From the NCBI GenBank assembly GCA_947650365.1, contig OX393550.1, positions 68,441,744 through 68,505,743 of the forward strand: a DNA stretch of 64,000 nucleotides, read 5' to 3'. Below, piece by piece: positions 12,414 to 24,098 of this stretch (its first letter is position 1; every line of letters starts with the position of its first letter). The stretch is from Chamaelirium japonicum. Lineage: Eukaryota > Streptophyta > Magnoliopsida > Liliales > Melanthiaceae. Made by a program: the position numbers and the translations under genes. The notes beneath the pieces are model-generated. The model worked only from the letters and a program-made list of their open reading frames with translations. It had not been told where the DNA came from and searched no databases.

Positions 12414-13804
12414 TGATGCAGGCACCGATAAGGTACACTACAATCCTAAACCCTTTTAGGGTTCTCTTTGGTCAATAACTAAGGTTTAGTGATCAATATA
12501 GCGACATATAACTCAAAAGGACAACAACTTAGATTATCTCACGCAGTTCTAAAAAGTCCATGCAATCAACATATAGCAGATTTAAGACTTAAACAAATAA
12601 AGATGTAATATTATCACAAAACTAATTTCAGCAAATAAAAGGTTAAATCGCAGCAATAGATATTGAAATTTAAAGAGAGGCTTGCATCAGAATTTTCACT
12701 AAAAATAGGCTAAATATGTTTGCTAGGGTTACCGACAGGCTATAGATAGCAAAACTAGTAAATAAGCATACGTTAGGGCTTCAACTAGCGATGAAAAGGA
12801 CGATGATGGCTGCGATGAGGAGCGGAGGCAATGGAAACAAATGAAAAACGATGCGGATGCGAGAGGAAAATAAAGTAAAAGATAGATACTGCCTGGGGTT
12901 TTCCGCCGTGGGTCGATTGCGAGGATGCGCCGATGATCCCGTACACGGAGCAAGGCCGGACGTCGGGAGAAGCCGGAACCTTCGGAAAAACAACACCAAA
13001 GCCTTCGCGAGGCGAAGTCGCGGATGCGGCGAGGATCGGGGACACGCGTCTCGCCCGGAAGCACTAACGAAGAGGCACAAATTTCAGCAATGATAAAAAA
13101 AACTGAAATCTTCTTCTATCTTCATCTTTTTGTAGCGTTAGGGTTTTTGTTTTGGATGACTAAGATCAAAGGGGAATAAAGGTGGATGGTGTGGATGCAA
13201 GGGCTAAGAAAGGCAAGGAAAAGGGAGGAAAACAAGGAAAAGAAGAGAGAAAGAAGAGAGGGAACGGATGAGGGGTCGGGTGGCCTCGGGATCCGCACGG
13301 ACAAGAGGGGGGCCGGTGGTGTTTAACGGGAAAAAGAAAGAAGGGGGGGCGGCATCACAATAGAAGCCCTATTGAGCTTAAGATAAGCCCATTTAACTCC
13401 CTACTGAAGCCCATAACTTGCCACGTCATCTAAATTGTGTTATTTCGCTGTCTAACCGTCGTTTTCGAGTTATAATCTCGTCCGTCGGTACCCCGCAAAT
13501 ACACGCACCCAGAATTTTATTAATATCATGCAGAAACTCACCCGAGAAGACTCGGATTCAATCCGAAAAGCCCTCGGATGAGATCATGGACATCCCCCAT
13601 GAATTGGGCAAGAACATAAATAATACTAAGTACTGAAATTAGGCCAAAAATGTAGAAAATGGCCAAAAAACTGAAATAGACGGCTAACAAGTCACATACG
13701 GCTAATGTCATCCAAGCATAAAAATAAAAACGACAGTAAATAAGGTCTCTGGTGATGATCTGAAGATGCGGCGATGATCTGATGATGTTGATCATGCTGC
13801 ATCA
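12414..13804 (-). mobile_element. Element B 5' LTR
   Basis: The LTR is 1391 bp with perfect 8-bp inverted ends, TGATGCAG at the left and CTGCATCA at the right. On the minus strand its CTGCATCA-complement end directly precedes the primer site. To its right gypsy element F resumes, so B lies in F or abuts it. Short frames on either strand inside this LTR (for example 12729-13080) are not supported as genes. A purine-rich block occupies about 13180-13360. The second LTR is not visible, so age cannot be estimated. Confidence 0.8.
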
Positions 13805-16800
13805 TACTGCCTCAAAGGTGATCCGACACTCCACATCCTCGCATTCAAGTAGTCATTAACACCACACGAGGAAGAGAACAACATACTCTATTGCACCTTC
13901 GCCAGCAGCCTCGACAAGCCTTCTCTAGACTGGTATCACAACCTTCGTAAGGGTTTGGTGACCCAGTTCAGAGCCCTCGCGAACCTCTTCGTTCAGCACT
14001 ATCGGCTTAACCTCAAGCCGGAGAAGAAACTTGATTCGCTCTATCGATTGAGGATGGGACCCGACAAGACTCTTCGTAACTTCACACGAAGATTTCGCAA
14101 TGAGCATGCTGCTCTCTTCGGACGACATCTCGATGACCAACTCATACTGTTGGCATTTCAAAATGCTCTCCGCTTTGATCTGGACATCTACAACGACTTC
14201 ATCCGTAATACGCCACCTTCTCTCGGTGCGATGTTTGACTGTATCCAATGGGAGATAGAATTCGAGGATGACCAGATAGCTCAGAAGGTGCACGAGTCCA
14301 GACGATGACTTGTCAAAAGAGAAGTACCAAAGCAGATAGCCAAAGCTCATAATGCTGAAGTACCAGAGCCTCTACCAGCCAAGCGACCGAGGGAGGATAG
14401 TCACAGATCTCCGCCTCCAAGAAGGACAACGTTCATCGATTGGAACCTCCCGATCGAGCAAATTCTTGATCAGATTCAACATGAGGAATTCCTTCGTCGG
14501 CCGAACCCCCTGCAACAAGACACTAAACTCACTGCCGACAAATCTGTGTATTGTGACTTTTATCACAGCCACGATCATCCAACTACTCGATGCTTCCGAC
14601 TAAAGTATCATTTGGAGGATCTGTTGGGTGAAGGCCATCTTCAGGAGTTCGTCAAAAATCGACAAGACCAGCATCCACCTCCTTCTTCAAAGGGAAAGAA
14701 AACCTGCTGGGCCCATACTATCTCTGCTCGAAGTTCATCTCCAATCGTTGTGCGAGCCAATATCTATGGCATCCACGGTATGATGCACCATCAAGATTTG
14801 ATCCGGAAAGAGGTTAATCAACAAGTTCGACGAATCTTCAACATTCGCTTTACAGCCAACAAAGAAGACAGTTGAGTTGAGAAACTAATTAAGGGCTTGG
14901 TGTGGCCGTCAATCATCTTTAATGATCTGGACCTTCAAGAAGTACACACTCCACATCGAGACCCTTTAGTCCTGTGGCTCATCCTCGATGGAAGTATTGT
15001 CAACCGAATCCTCATCGATACCGGCAATTCTATTGACATTATGTTCTCAGATTGCTTTAAGCGTCTGGGACATAAATACGCAAAGCCTCGACGTCGTCCC
15101 CACTATCGTCACCGGCTTCAATGACGAACATATCTTGACTATGGAAGAGACTAGGTTCACGCTTGACCTCAGCAAAGAGACTCGAAACTCGGTGAGGTTT
15201 ACGATCATCGAGGGAACCTGCAACTACAACATCATCCTTGGGCGACCCTTTCTCTACCAAATCAACGTCGTCTCTTCATCATACTATCAAATTCTCAAAT
15301 TCGAAACGGAGGAAGGCATCATCTGCATTTGGGGTGATCAGCAATCCGGACGTTCCTGCGAAGTAGCCATAACGAAGACGGATCGAAAAGTGAATCTTGC
15401 ACAGCCCAAACGTCCAAGGGAAGAAGCTGGCCCATCTACAAGCTAGCAACCAAAGGAGCCCCTACTGCCATAACCTCCTTCTGCTGAGTGGGAGGCTCCA
15501 CCTTCAATCGAAGAGATCGCCCGAGTGAACATCAGCAACGGTGGTCTACTTCGGGAAATATTTATCGGCACCAGTCTTAGCGACACAAAAGCGCAAGACA
15601 TGGTGTCCTTCTCCTCAAGTCCAATACCGATGTCTTCGCATGGAGCTTCGAAGACATGCCCGGGATTAATTCAGATGACGTATGTCATCAACTCTCGATC
15701 AAAGAAGAAGTTCACGCAATCAAGCAGAAACCTCGAACGATCAGACCCGAGCATTTGGCTGTAGTTCAAGAAGAGATCAACAAGTTACTCACGGTAGGCT
15801 TCATTCATGAAGTAAAGTACCCAACTTAGATCTCTAACATTGTCGCTGTCCTAAAGAAAAACGAGAAGATCAGGGTCTGTATCGATTTCACCAATCTCAA
15901 CAAAGTCTGCCTAAAGGATCCGTTCCCCATGCCAAGGATAGATAGACTCATCGACGCCACCGCTGGCCACGAGCTCCTATCTTTTATAGACGGATACTCA
16001 GGCTATAATCAAATCCCATTGCATCTGGATAATCAAGAGAAATTTGCTTCATGACAGACAGAGGTCTCTACTACTACAACGTCATGCCGTTCGGTTTAAG
16101 AACGCATGATCAAATTACTAGAGGTTAGTCACAAAGATGTTCAAAGAACAAATCGACCGCAACGTCAAAGTCTACGTCGACGATCTGCTCACCAAGAGTC
16201 GTACTTGAGATAGTCATCTCTCCGACCTTACTGAAATATCTCAAGTCCTAAGGAAATATCGCATGAAGCTGAATCCAACCAAATATGCCTTTGGAGTTCA
16301 ATCAGGCAAGTTCCTGGGTCATCTAGTGACCAGGAGGGGCATTGAAGCAAACTTAGATCAAATTCGAGCAATCATCAAAATGCCATCGCCCTCCAACCTG
16401 AAGGAGGTTAAGTGCCTCATAGGGAGACTAGCAACCCTCAATCGATTCATCTCCAAATCTTCGGATAAGTACAAGTCACTCTTTGACAAACTATGCAAAA
16501 TAGACAACCGAGATGGAACTCAAACTGTGAGCAAGCCTTCCAAGACGTCAAAAACTATATCACTCAAGCTCCTATTCCGACTGCTCCAATATCGAAAGAA
16601 CCTCACTAGTTATACCTCGCCGTTACTGATCAAGCCATCAATGCAGTCTTAGTTAGTAGGAGGGATGACATCGAACATCCTGTTTATTATATCAGTCATA
16701 CCTTACTGCTGACAGATACTCGCTATTCAAGAATCGAGAAGGTCGCCTTGACTCTGATAACTGCCTTGCGATGACTGCGTCCCTATTTCGTCTCTCACTT

Positions 16801-17792
16801 GGTCACCTTTACCTCTAAACATCCTTTTAAAGGCATCCTCGATAAGGTAAGTCGAGCCGGTCGGATGACCAAGTGGGTGATCAAAATGAGCTCGCTCGAC
16901 ATCCAATTCGAGCCACGCGTCTCCGTCAAAAGGCAAGCCATCGCCGACTTCCTTGCCGATTTCCCCATAGAAGATCATATCTCCTTTGACGATCTAGAAA
17001 TGCACCTTGACGACAACGACGTATTACATTCCAATCCAGGTCCTGAGACCTTCAATCCGAGCCCTGAGGCTCTATTTACAACTATTACGTGATGGAAGCT
17101 CTATACTGAATTGGGATAGTTCTTATATCCCCCGAAATCGACCACCTTCAAAAGGCCGTTCTCCTCGGATTTAACGCTACCAACAACAAAGCTGAATACG
17201 AAACACTTGTCTCTGGGGTGGAGATCGCTCGAGTCTTGGGAATAGATCACCTTACTGTCTATAGTGATTCTCAGTTGGTGATCAAGCAGATCAACGAGGA
17301 TTACATAGCATGGGAAGAGATGATGCAACACTATTTGGTCCTAGTGCAACATCACAAACAGCAATTCTTTGATATCAAGTTTATTTAGATCCCAAGGGCT
17401 GAGAACCATGAAGCAGATGCTCTCGCTAATATTGCCTCGGTACTCGAAAATCTCGTCAACCAGCATCAAATTCAGATTGACTATCAAGAACTGCCCAAGG
17501 CTAGCCTCGAGCACTATTTTATCGCCACTATAAAATGCTGCGGGGGTTGGAGATAGCCAACCTTCACCTTATCCCTGAAGGATGGACAGTCGGATTGGAA
17601 ACGGCCAATCCTCGACTTCTTCAATCATGACATAATGCCTAAAGACTTTATTCAAGTCAAACGGCTCTAAAAAAACTTCCATTCTATTACTTTCGAGAAG
17701 AAGATCTCTATTTCAAATCTCATGGCGGAACACTACTCAAATGTGTTAGCCCTGATTAAATAGAAATAATTTTGGCTGACATCCATGCCGGA
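13805..17792 (+). mobile_element. Element F, part 1: Tat-lineage Ty3/gypsy gag-pro-RT-RNase H region
   Basis: Plus-strand domains appear in Ty3/gypsy order. Gag lies at about 13940-14310 (LVTQFRALANLFVQHY). A zinc-knuckle-like CDFYHSHDHPTTRCFRLK stretch lies at about 14546-14640. Protease lies at about 14960-15300 (LIDTGNSIDIMF, then GRPFLYQINVV). Reverse transcriptase lies at about 15780-16400 (VCIDFTNLNKV, then FGVQSGKFLGHLV). RNase H is at about 16400-16970. A second archaeal-type RNase H is at about 17140-17400 (NNKAEYETLVSGVEIAR, then YSDSQLVIKQI). The start of an integrase finger region reaches 17790 (ADIHAGI). The second RNase H marks the Tat lineage. It is an old fossil with well over ten breaks. 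Confidence 0.88.
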
Positions 17793-18654
17793 ATCGATCC
17801 TCTGAGCTCGAGTTAACCTGCGTAGCCACCCAGAGTGCGACGCAGACTGCACTCCAATTCACCCAGACTTACTATGTTCTCCATCATACCCCTGCTCTCC
17901 GCTTAGTAGTGGTAAACCCGTTGTCCCTCCACTTGATGCCATGATTCACTTCGAGCGGTAGAGACTACCATCAGACTCGAATGATCATATGACTTGGTTC
18001 CTTCCAGGTTGATCTATACATCCTACCTCTGATTACCCCATCGAGTAATCGAACCCGGTCAACAGTCAAACTGATGACCACCAGGCCTGGGTTTGGTACA
18101 GTGTAAGTCACACCAAGGAACGCACCTCCCTTCAGGGGTGTGGATGGCCTGTAGGAGTGACACGCTAATGCAATGCCAGCCGGGTAACCCAGTACACCGT
18201 GGTTTTGGATCACTGCATACGGATCCTCACACATTGGTGCGCCAAAGCACCACGCAACTGGTTAGTCCATCAGACGTGGTTCCTCAGGGTTTAGGACCGT
18301 TTTACCCTAAGCAGAAACATGGCTTAGTGTACCAGTGTCTGCTCACTGATCTGTACACCATGTTAGTTTCGTTCAGCCACAGACACTGTGCCTGGTGATG
18401 ACCATGGTGAAGACATCCCATGAACTGTCATCGCCAACAGCTTATCATGATGAGGCGACCAACCTGATCATAGCTGCGAACTGATTTAGATTATATAGGA
18501 CCAATCCACTCGGTGGACTACCATATAACCATGGCTCTCTGTTCTTAAAAGAACACGTAACTATGTTATGTACCAATATGCATCTTATATAATAATAACT
18601 ATCAATCTTTATTAGACCAAAACATTACAAGCTTAGAACACATCAATCCTAACA
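17793..18654 (-). repeat. C 3' LTR, partial
   Basis: The 862-bp segment matches the inner and right-hand part of the C LTR at 52456-54525, including the CACCCAGAGTGCGACGC and GGTTTTGGATCACTGCAT blocks. It ends CATCAATCCTAACA at 18654. The polypurine tract, read on plus as ATCTCCCACTTGG, follows at once. Only part of the full-length LTR is present. Confidence 0.88.
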
Positions 18655-20504
18655 ATCTCCCACTTGGTCTAGCGAAGTAAAACGGTTTTGACTCCCATCG
18701 CGTCCACATGTCGCTCGAATGCCTTGATAGATATTGCCTTGGTGAAAGGATCAGCAACATTATCTGTAGATGCAATTTGTGTCACCGCTACTCGCCCTTG
18801 CTTTTGAAACTGCCGAATCAAGTGGAATTTGCGCTCGATGTGCTTTCCCTTTTGGTGATGTCTTGGCTCCTTTGCTTGTGCTACCGTCCCACTATTGTCG
18901 CAGTAAAGTACAATAGGTAACCGGGCCTCTGGTACGCACCCCAAATCCATAAGGAATTTTTTGAGCCATACCACCTCTTTGGCTGCATCGCATGCTGCAA
19001 CGTACTCAGCCTCTGTGGTAGAGTTCGCGATGCATTTCTGCTTCACACTCTGCCAACTAACCGCTGCACCTCCTAACATAAACACAAAACCAAATGTCGA
19101 TTTTCTGGATTCCAAATCTGACATAAAGTCAGAATCTGTATATCCAATCGGCGTCCGTTCTTGTGCAGTGTAAACCAACTCATAGTCCCTTGTTCTACGA
19201 AGGTACTTGAGTATACACTTCACTGCTGTCCATTGATCTGGACCCGGATTTGACTGAAACCGACCCATCATGCCTACTGCAAAACAGATATCTGGTCTTG
19301 TACAATACGTAGCATACATTAGACTACCTAATGCCGAAGCATAAGATATCTTCTACATTTCTGCTCTCTCCTCAGGTGCCTTAGGACATTGATCCTTAGA
19401 CAGTTTTACGCCATGTTTAAATGGCACAAAACCCTTCTTAGAGTTTTGCATGTCAAACCTAGCCATAACCTTATCTATATACGCGGCCTGTGACAGCGAG
19501 AGAATCCTGTTCTGGCGATCACGTGTTACCTTGATCCCCAAAACATAACTCGCTTCACCTAGGTCTTTCATATCGAACTGTGTTGACAACCAGACTTTTA
19601 CCGTTGACAATGTTCCAACATCATTTCCAATGAGTAGAATATCGTCTACGTAAAGTATCAAATATACCACTGTAGTCTTATCACTCCTCTTGTATACACA
19701 TGGTTCATCCTCGTTTTGAGTAAATCCATATGACTAGATTGCCTGATCAAAACGGATGTTCTAACTTCTAGATGCTTGCTTTAGTCCATAAATGGACTTC
19801 TGCAACTTGTAAACTAACTGTTCCTGATCCTTTGACTCAAAACTTGGTGGCTGCATCATATAAATATCTTCTTCCAAATTCCCGTTGAGGAATGTTGTCT
19901 TAATATCCATTTGCCAGATCTCCTAGTTATAATGGGCTGCAATGGATAGGAGGATCCGAATAGACTTTATCATAGCTACCGGCGAGAAGGTTTTGTCAAA
20001 GTCGATTCTTTCTCTCTGGGTATAACCCTTGGCAACTAATCTAGCTTTATAAGTCTCAATTGTACCATCGGATCCTCTCTTCTTCTTATACACCCACTTA
20101 CACCCAATAGGTTTAATATTAGATGATGGTGTAACAAGAGTCCAGACTGCGTTATGGGACATTGATGCAATTTCTGTCTCCATGGCCTTTTGCCAGTCAG
20201 AGCTGTCAGAAGCTCCCACTGCCTCATCGTAGCTCAGTGGGTCATCCTCCTAACCTTCTGGATCAACCAATAAGGTTTCTCCATAGTATCTGTCAGGAGC
20301 TCTGATGCTTCTCCCACTGCGACGAGGTGGTGGCTGTGTTACAGAATGAATTGGTTCTACAGTTTCTGGTAAATTAATGTCTGTGATGTCAGCTCCAACT
20401 ATGCTTTTGGATGCGCTATCTGTACTAGTACCCAGCAGCTCATCCAGAACTACCTTACTAGTAAGTTTATGGTCCATAATATAATCATGTTCTAGGAAAA
20501 TGGC
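18655..20504 (-). mobile_element. C pol, 3' part: copia reverse transcriptase and RNase H
   Basis: On the minus strand the reverse transcriptase occupies about 19350-20220 (WKAMETEIASM-like start, PIGCKWVYKKK, RLVAKGYTQ, and LILYVDDILLIGNDV with the catalytic YVDD). RNase H occupies about 18670-19320 (YATYCTRPDICFAVGMM, TEAEYVAACDAAKEVVWLKK, YCDNSGTVAQAKEPRHHQKG, IASTDNVADPFTKA). These are classic Ty1/copia signatures. D inserts at 20505, and C's integrase resumes at 37779. Confidence 0.9.
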
Positions 20505-21734
20505 TGTGGTCGCGGAAAAAGATTCGGGTCGTCTTTATTGCGGATCACACGAGATTACAAATTTTCTTTGATCAGGAGATTGTGGGAGAGATCCTCTGGA
20601 GGGTCCCTTTGATCCGCGTCTCCACGTGGTATTCGTGCGAGAGCTCTGAAGGGGTTGCCCAGGACAGAGGTCTTTACAGGGTGAGGGTTTTTGAGAGGCT
20701 AAGGAGTTTCTGCCGTTGATTTTGTCCCGTCCGTGCTTCGCGCTTTCTCGGCTAGGGAGGCCTTGGGCTTCGTTCCTCGGTCTTCGTGTCTTCCTCGGTC
20801 CTTGCTTGACCTCGACGTCCTTGATCGTCGGTTCGCGGCGTCGATCGTGTTTTTGGCGTCAGCTTTGGCTTTAGCTTTCGGCTTTGGCGTAACTTTGGCG
20901 TGGCTCTGGCGTTTGCTTTGCTTTGGCGCTTGCGCTTGAACGTAAGCGGGTAAAGGCTTGCGATGCTTTAGTTCTTCCGGACTTCACGTCGTATCGGCTA
21001 GAACGTGCGGTGCTTTGCTCGTGACCGTCGTAGTTGCTTGGCTTTGGCACGTGCGTTGCTTTAGCGCGGGCTTTACCGGGGCGTTTGCTTTGGCTTCTTG
21101 CGTCGGCTTTGACTTTAGCTTTGACTCGATCTTCTTCTCGAACGACTGGCGTTGCTTCTTCAAGGCTTCTTTCTTCTTCCGACTTCCTCGACGGTTGTGG
21201 CGTCGGCTTGGCTTTTCGGTGGGGGTAGCACCGATCTTCGTGCGATGGTTGTAGTGTCGACTTTTGTTGATGAAGATGGCGGGGGTAGCACCGGCTTCGG
21301 CACGACGGTTGTAGCGTCGGCTTTTGGTTGACGAAGGCGGCAGGGGTATCACCGGCTTCAGGCTTTCTTCTCCCGGCTTTCTTCTACGTGCAAGGAGTTG
21401 ATGCCTTTGTTGAAGACGACGGGTGTTGTCGGCTTCGATCTTCTTCTCCGGCCTTTGCGTATGGCGTCTTCGGAGCTGATGAAGATCGTTGGAGCAATCG
21501 GGTGATGACAGCTCCGGGTCTTCTTCTCCAAGCTTTCTTCTTCGTGCGAGGAGTCGAAGCTTTGATCTTCGAGTGCAAGGTCTTCACGTTGATGAGGACT
21601 TGAAGGGTCAAGGACTCCCGTAGGATATGCTTGCCGTGCCTCGTGAAGCCTTCGGTCTTCAAGCGTTGGAGCTTCTTCGTAGCGCTCTTTCGTCTTCAGC
21701 TTTTCGGACCCTTGATGCCTTCCCCGACCCCTTC

Positions 21735-21744
21735 TATTTATAGG
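21735..21744 (-). promoter_or_regulatory. Putative TATA box in D left LTR
   Basis: CTATAAATAG on the minus strand is a textbook TATA element in the sense direction of D. The identical box is at 36723-36732 in the right (5') LTR, where it would drive the genomic transcript. Confidence 0.6.
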
Positions 21745-22383
21745 CAAAGGGGGCGGTTGGGGGAGATATTGCTGAAATCTTTTTGTTTCCTCCAATATCT
21801 CCCCTCATAACCATCGAGATATTGTTCCTTTATTTGGGGAAACAAACCCGATTTCCTCCTTTTTAGTTGGAGTGGTTATGGGCTAGATGTGACTCGATCT
21901 TTAAAGATCGAGTTGTTATTCTTGTTGCACTTTTGGATCGGATGGCGACGCAACGTCATCTTGTCCGTTGGATCGAGGGATCGTCGCGGATCTACGGCTA
22001 CGTAGACGTCCACGCCACCTCCCCCCGCATCGAGGCGGTTTTGATTTCTTTTTTCTTTCTTTTCTTTTTCTTGTCTTTTTCTTTTTCTTTTCTTTTTCTT
22101 TTTCTTTTTCTTTTCTTTTTTTTTTCTTTTAGGGCCGGCCCCACCTCTCCATGAAGAGGGGGGCACGGTTTTCTAGAAGGGCCGGCCCCACCTCTCCATG
22201 AAGAGGGGGGCATGGTTTTCTAGAAGGGTCGGCCCCACCTCTCCATGAAGAGGGGGGCACGGTTTTCTAGAAAGGGGGCCGGTGGGCCCCCCCCCCCTCT
22301 TTGTGTCCGAGTTGCGGGTCCGGTGGGACCCGTTTGCTTTGGGTCGGGCCATGGCGCGCGAATTGAGTTCGCACGTGGGCCTA

Positions 22384-22640
22384 GTTCGCACGCAGGCCGT
22401 TGTGTGCGGGCCGAGTTTCGCATACGGGCCGTTATGTGCGGGCCGAGTTTCGCATACGGGCCGTTGTGTGCGGGCCGAGTTTCGCATGCGGGCCGTTGTG
22501 TGCGGGCCGAGTTTCGCATGTGGGCCGTTGTGTGCGGACCGAGTTTCGCATACGGGCCGTTGTGTGCGGGCTGAGTTTCGCATGCGGGCCGTTGTGTGCG
22601 GGCCGAGTTTCGCATGTGGGCCGTTGTGTGCGGGCCCAAG
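22384..22640. repeat. 32-bp tandem array in D left LTR
   Basis: About eight copies of a 32-bp unit (GGGCCGTTGTGTGCGGGCC followed by GAGTTTCGCAT plus two variable bases). Copies differ mainly in the last two bases and at a few C/T sites. The same array with a similar copy number is at about 37370-37625 in the other LTR. It lies at the start of the LTR in D's sense direction, where U3 regulatory repeats are usual. Confidence 0.9.
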
Positions 22641-22870
22641 TTGCATGAGCGAGTCGGGTTCGACCCGAAGGTCATCGAGTGCAAGCCCATTTTTTGTGTA
22701 CAAATCGGGTTCGACCCGAAGGCCGTTGGGTGCGGGCCTATTTTTTTGTGTAAAAATCGGGTTCGACCCGTGGGCTAATTTCGATGCCCACAAGTGCCCC
22801 CTCAAGTTCGAGTGCGCCCGCGGGAAACGCGTAGCGGTTGGACTTGAGTCGCGTATTCGTGGGATTAGGT

Positions 22871-22880
22871 CTTTAAAAGG
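22871..22880 (+). promoter_or_regulatory. TATA-like element of the antisense unit
   Basis: CTTTAAAAGG stands about 85-95 bases upstream of the first ATG in this stretch and before a CTAGGGTTT motif common in plant 5' leaders. This is motif evidence only. Confidence 0.3.
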
Positions 22881-23073
22881 ACCCCTGTTTTTCGTTTCTC
22901 TTCATTATCAGCGATTCCCGGCGGCTTGGAGGCGAGGGCTCTGCTAGGGTTTCTTGCTTCGCAACGATGCCGAGGAGGATGAAGATGGTGACGCCATGGG
23001 GTTCGCGGAGGAGGGAAGATCGCCGGCCCGTGGACGGCGGAGGGTTGCCGGCGAGGTGATTCTTCTCCTCCTC

Positions 23074-23104
<31 letters not shown>

Positions 23105-23659
23105 TTCTTCGCATGGTGCGGGAGGGCACGACGGGCGTGACCGGGGGCTGCTGTGGCGGCCGGCGCGCGGGTTGGAGGCGTGGGAAGGCACGAGTCGGAG
23201 GGTGCGAGGCGCGGGTGCGGCCGGGGGCTGCTGTGGCGGCCGGCGCGCGGGAGGAGGGCGGAAGGGCGTGGGAGCCGGAGCCGGGGGCGGCCGGAGGCGC
23301 GGGGGCTGGCGCCGTGGGCGCAGCGGGCGGCGCGGGGGCTGGCGCCGTGGGCGCAGCGGGCGTGGGCCGGAGCGGCACGACGCCGAGGTCGGGCTGGAGC
23401 GGCCGGGGTTACGGGCTGGAGCGGCAGGGCGCGGGGGCAGCGTGGCAGGGCGCGGGGGCCGGAGGCGGGTGCAGCGGGCGTGGGGCCGGGTCCGCGGGGC
23501 GCGGTGGGCGTAGCCGGAGCCGGGCGCAGCCGGGGTTGCGGGGGCCGGAGGCGGGTGCAGCGGGCGTGGGGCCGAGTCCGCGGGGCGCGGCGGGCGTAGC
23601 CGGAGCCGGGCGCAGCCGGGGTTGCGGGGGCCGGAGCCGGGGGTGGAGGCGGCCGGTGC

Positions 23660-24050
23660 AACAGCCCCCCCTCCTTTACGTGTTTTAATAGGAGAGGATG
23701 GGGTCGTGGCTTTTAGCCATGACCCCCCTCTTTTTATTCTTATTTGTTCGAAGGACGAAAGCCCCCCCCCCGTATGTTTTGATAGGAGAAAGAGAGAGAG
23801 AGGGGGTTGCGGTTTTTTGCCGTGACCCCCCTCTATCTTCTTTATTCGCACAAAGCCCCCCCCTGCTATTTTTAACAGGAGAGAGAAGGGGGGGTCGTGG
23901 CTTTTTGCCATTACCCCCCTCTGTCTTTCTTTATTTGCTGAAGGCCCCCCTTTAATAGGAGAGATAAGGGGGGGGTCGTGGCTTTTTGCCATTACCCCCC
24001 TCTGTCTTTCTTTATTTGCTGAAGGCCCCCCCTTTTGATTTCTTTGTTTC
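23660..24050 (+). repeat. Tandem repeat of about 95 bp with an internal hairpin, in D
   Basis: Four to five imperfect units run in a row. Each has a C-rich run, TAATAGGAGAGA-like spacer, then GGGGTCGTGGCTTTTTGCC with its near-complement ATTACCCCCC, then CTTTATTTGCTGAAGG. The last two units are almost identical. Each unit can fold into a stem with a short loop. It lies just upstream of the putative 3' splice site of the antisense unit. Confidence 0.8.
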
Positions 24051-24098
24051 TGTACTCGGAATCCATCTGACTAGGGCTTTGTGTTCTTTCTTTTTCAG

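Larger units (their letters stand above)
20505..22792 (-). repeat. D 3' LTR (left copy)
   Basis: The LTR is 2288 bp. It has a TATA-like box on the minus strand at 21735-21744, a long (TTTTC)n-like pyrimidine tract at about 22045-22130, three copies of a 47-48-bp unit containing GGGCCGGCCCC (22131-22275), an array of a 32-bp unit (22384-22640), and three TCGGGTTCGACCCG palindromes (22662-22772). Long frames through the arrays on both strands only reflect the repeats and are not genes. Confidence 0.93.
22793..24098 (+). other. GC-rich leader region of the antisense unit in D
   Basis: Between the polypurine tract and the antisense coding unit lies a block that resembles a plant promoter and first exon on the plus strand. 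A TATA-like TTTAAAAGG is at 22872-22880, a CTGCTAGGGTTTC motif near 22941, and an ATG near 22966. A CTT/CTC-rich run (23060-23110), a very GC- and CpG-rich stretch (23110-23650) and a hairpin-bearing repeat (23660-24050) follow. A polypyrimidine tract ending in CAG at 24098 looks like a 3' splice site. Long low-complexity frames here (both strands) are composition artefacts. Promoter function is inference only. Confidence 0.5.

Noticed and set aside
12729-13093. Overlapping frames of 80-111 residues in the B LTR
   Set aside because: They occur in several frames and strands of a GC-richer part of an LTR, with no domain features.
18708-20036. Plus-strand frames within C pol and similar shadows in D pol
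   Set aside because: They are antisense to clear copia and gypsy enzyme domains and lack features of their own.
22384-22640. CRISPR-like regular 32-bp repeat
   Set aside because: Units abut without spacers, lie in an LTR, and the genome is a plant.
22245-22947. Long frames of repeated cysteine/arginine-rich peptides across the D LTR array (also in the copy at 37234-37792, and alanine/histidine-rich frames on the other strand)
   Set aside because: They follow the 32-bp tandem array in several frames and both strands at once, which is a repeat artefact, not a protein.
22865-23992. 375-residue minus-strand frame rich in proline, alanine and arginine
   Set aside because: It comes from the CpG-rich block and hairpin repeats, has no domain-like pattern, and overlaps open frames on the opposite strand of equal quality.
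23986-24098. The antisense unit beginning within the hairpin repeat as one continuous frame
   Set aside because: The first residues are read from the repeat; the 3' splice-site motif ending at 24098 gives a more natural left border.
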